A DNA stretch of 64,000 nt from Aspidiotus rigidus (Eukaryota; Arthropoda; Insecta; Hemiptera; Diaspididae). Location of the stretch: NCBI GenBank assembly GCA_035079385.1, contig JAVHKY010000003.1, positions 9,465,501 through 9,529,500 on the forward strand, in the 5' to 3' direction. Below, one piece after another: positions 61,882-64,000 of the stretch (position 1 is the first letter of the stretch; every line of letters starts with the position of its first letter). The notes under the pieces are model-generated. The model searched no databases. It had not been told where the DNA came from and worked only from the letters and a program-made list of their open reading frames with translations. Made by a program: the position numbers and the translations under genes.

Positions 61882-63300
61882 ATGAATGGCACTGTGAGGG
61901 AGGTATTCAAGGGTTTGAGGAGGAAGCTCAAGGAGGAGGATTCTTTGCTCACGAAGGTTGATAAAGGGAATTCTATTGTCGTTATGGAGAAGTTAACCTA
62001 CGTTACCAAAGTTGAAGAGATGCTTTACCAGTGTAGGGCCATTGAAAATACTGATTTCAATTTCCCTAAGTACGTTAAAGAGGTTAGAAATGTTATTAAT
62101 GAGAGTTCTGTTCTAATAAGCAAACCCTCGACTAAAAAATGCCTGTTTGAACCGAATCCGGTGCCCCCCCTCCTCTATGGGCTGCCTAAGATACACAAAA
62201 AGGATACTCCGATGCGTCCTGTTGTGTCTTATGTCTCCTCCCCCGCTTACTCTCTCGCTAAATACTTGGATAGATGGTTTAAATCGCGTATTGAGTACGA
62301 GTCTACTTACTCGATTAAAAATTCTGTTTCCTTAGCCGATAAACTTGAAGACCATTTACTTCCTCCGGGTACCACTGTATGCTCTTTTGACGTTGTCGAC
62401 CTGTTCCCCAACATACCGAGAACTGTCGCCATGCAACATATGGGTGACCTCCTCGTTTGTTTTAATACTCCTCATGAAGAGTTGCAAGAATTCTTTAATT
62501 TACTTAATGTATGTTGGTCCCCCAATTTTTGCAAGTTTAATGGGAAATTCTACGAGTTCCCAGAGGAGGTTGGCATTCCTATCGGATCCCCTTTGGGTTC
62601 CCTTGTGTCGGAGATCTTCATATCCAAATTTGAGGCTGACCTCTTCACCTCATGCCAAATATTCCTGGATTACGTCCATTATTGGTACAGGTATGTAGAT
62701 GACGTTCTATGAGCGTGGACCGATCCCCAAGATCTCCTTGGTGAGTTTCATAAGTATCTTAACGTTCAATATCGCTCCATCAAATTTACCCTAGAGGTTG
62801 GAGGTTCTAATATTAACTTCTTGGATCTCACCATCTCAGTTAGAAATGGAGTCCACGAGTTTTCAATATATAGAAAAGATACTTCGACCGATATTGTCGT
62901 CCACGGCTCGTCATTCTGCCCTGTTTCTCACAAGTTCGCGGCGTTTAATAGCTTCATTCATCGGCTAACCCGCATCCCGCTGAACCAGGCAGCTTTCCAA
63001 AAAGAACTCAATATTATAAAATACTTGGCTAGAGTGAATGAGGTCAACGTGGACATTGACCTTATGGTCCGGAGGAAGATCACGCAGAATTGCCTTCATT
63101 CAACTAAACCTCCCCCTCGCGACTCCTCTGTCGATAGTAGGACCCGTTTCATTAAACTCCCCTTCTTGGGTAAATTTTCTTCAAAATTGAGTCGCGCCCT
63201 CCGCCCCTTTGGTTTCCGTCCGGTGTTTTATAACCCTACGACGTTAAAAGGGCTACTATTCAGGTCAAAGGACCCTATCCCGCCCCTTGAAAAGAGCGAT
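61882..63300 (+). pseudogene. Penelope-like reverse transcriptase, nearly open frame, GIY-YIG missing
   Basis: One frame of about 470 codons with a single in-frame stop (TGA at 62710-62712, where a related copy has TGT). Motifs in order: LLTKVDKGNSIVVMEK (N-terminal RT region), LPKIHKKDTPMRPVVSYVSS, TTVCSFDVVDLFPNIP (motif A), GIPIGSPLGSLVSEIF, YRYVDDVL (catalytic box intact), NFLDLTISV, ARVNEVNVDIDLMVRRK and FGFRPVFYNPTTLK. The PLE similarity stops after DPIPPLEKS, just where GVY of the GIY-YIG domain should start; the frame then runs on to 63396 in unrelated sequence. Confidence 0.88.
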
Positions 63301-63399
63301 ATGTCCGACCGTAAACTTGAGAACCGGATCGATTCTAATGATGAATCAGTTTTCGGAGGGAGACTGGGCGAAAATAGCTACCCACAATTAAATTGATAG

Positions 63400-64000
63400 A
63401 AACTAGACCAAAATAAGGGAAAAAGTCATCATTCAACAAGTGTCATTGAAAAAGATACTCTGTCGCCGTGGCTAATTATTATTAAATGGAAATTATTCTT
63501 GCGCGTAACCCGTTATCGAACCAAATCTCTATGGAGAGCTGACCTTCTCCTTTCACCTCGAAAGAGTGGACACCGATAAAGCTCCTGAAAAATCTGTCGC
63601 ATATCATTTAGGAAAATTAAAAAGGAAATGGTCTGTACAACAAGAAGACCTTATAGCAAACTATTCATTTTCTGAGTGCATTACACTTTTGAAACTAGTT
63701 TCCCGCGTATTTATTTTATGAAACCGTCTGCGAAATTTCAATATGTTTTTTGGCTTTCTATCTAAGTTTACTAGGACATTACTATACACAGCATTTAATG
63801 TGTGCTTCTGTGGATACTGAATAATACCTGACTATTTTGATATACTTAAATTTAAATCATTCCCAACTCAAGCCAAATTGTTTTTTTCATCTCTGATGCC
63901 GCTAGCCCGACAATATGAATAAATAAATCATTAGGCTCTCAAAAATCCACAATTAGAAAAGGTTCTTGAAAATCTACTACTGAAAATCCAGAAACGAATT
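63400..64000. other. No gene recognised
   Basis: AT-rich sequence with nothing I can support. Confidence 0.5.

Overview
This is eukaryotic, AT-rich, intron-bearing DNA, almost certainly from an arthropod and most likely an insect. The one intact host gene has eight coding exons with GT-AG introns and encodes a Stubble/filzig-type serine protease. Most of the remaining recognisable sequence is Penelope-like elements (PLEs), a Jockey-type LINE, a Ty3/gypsy relic, a short Helitron, MITEs, satellites and simple repeats. No bacterial operons, rRNA genes or CRISPR arrays are present. I cannot name the species.

Layout. 0-5.4 kb: a PLE reverse-transcriptase (RT) fragment running off the left edge, a CAAACGAC/CAAA minisatellite, a 220-bp direct duplication, and a fold-back element at 3.3 kb. 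5.39-11.4 kb: a nested stack. A Jockey-like LINE is split by a PLE composite (5475-10413) bounded by a 13-bp target duplication. That PLE is itself split by a 746-bp TIR element (8203-8948) with a 9-bp duplication, and it encloses an AT-rich modular element (6243-7991). 11.66-12.6 kb: a decayed PLE. 12.75-13.5 kb: a TIR element dense in the word TTCACC. 18.4-19.25 kb: a different PLE lineage. 22.85-29.02 kb (minus): the protease gene. 29.76-31.08 kb: a second copy of the modular element. 31.5-35.7 kb: islands dense in CTAGGC, TCGAC and GTGAC words. 37.3-43.1 kb: a repeat block with CRE-like TGACGTCA palindromes, a PLE, and a 44-45 bp satellite with a 572-bp higher-order period, all bracketed by inverted PLE ends. 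46.8-48.96 kb: a Ty3/gypsy relic lacking RT/RNase H. 51.1-52.06 kb: an island dense in TCCTCA. 53.3-57.9 kb: a Harbinger-like MITE, a repeat series, a Helitron (55070-56014), and a PLE. 61.6-63.3 kb: a PLE with an almost open RT frame.

The two most interesting patterns are as follows. (1) Hammerhead-ribozyme-like motifs occur at the 3' ends of seven PLE ends. Their stem III is palindromic and co-varies between copies (AGTACT, AGCGCT, AGCGCGCT), and stem I shows compensatory pairs. (2) Six islands of 0.4-1 kb are each saturated with their own 5-7 nt word in both orientations. At least two of them are bounded by inverted repeats. This looks like one architectural class of non-autonomous DNA elements with dispersed short-word repeats. 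Exon boundaries, motifs and target duplications were read by eye; family names rest on motif recognition, not on a database search.
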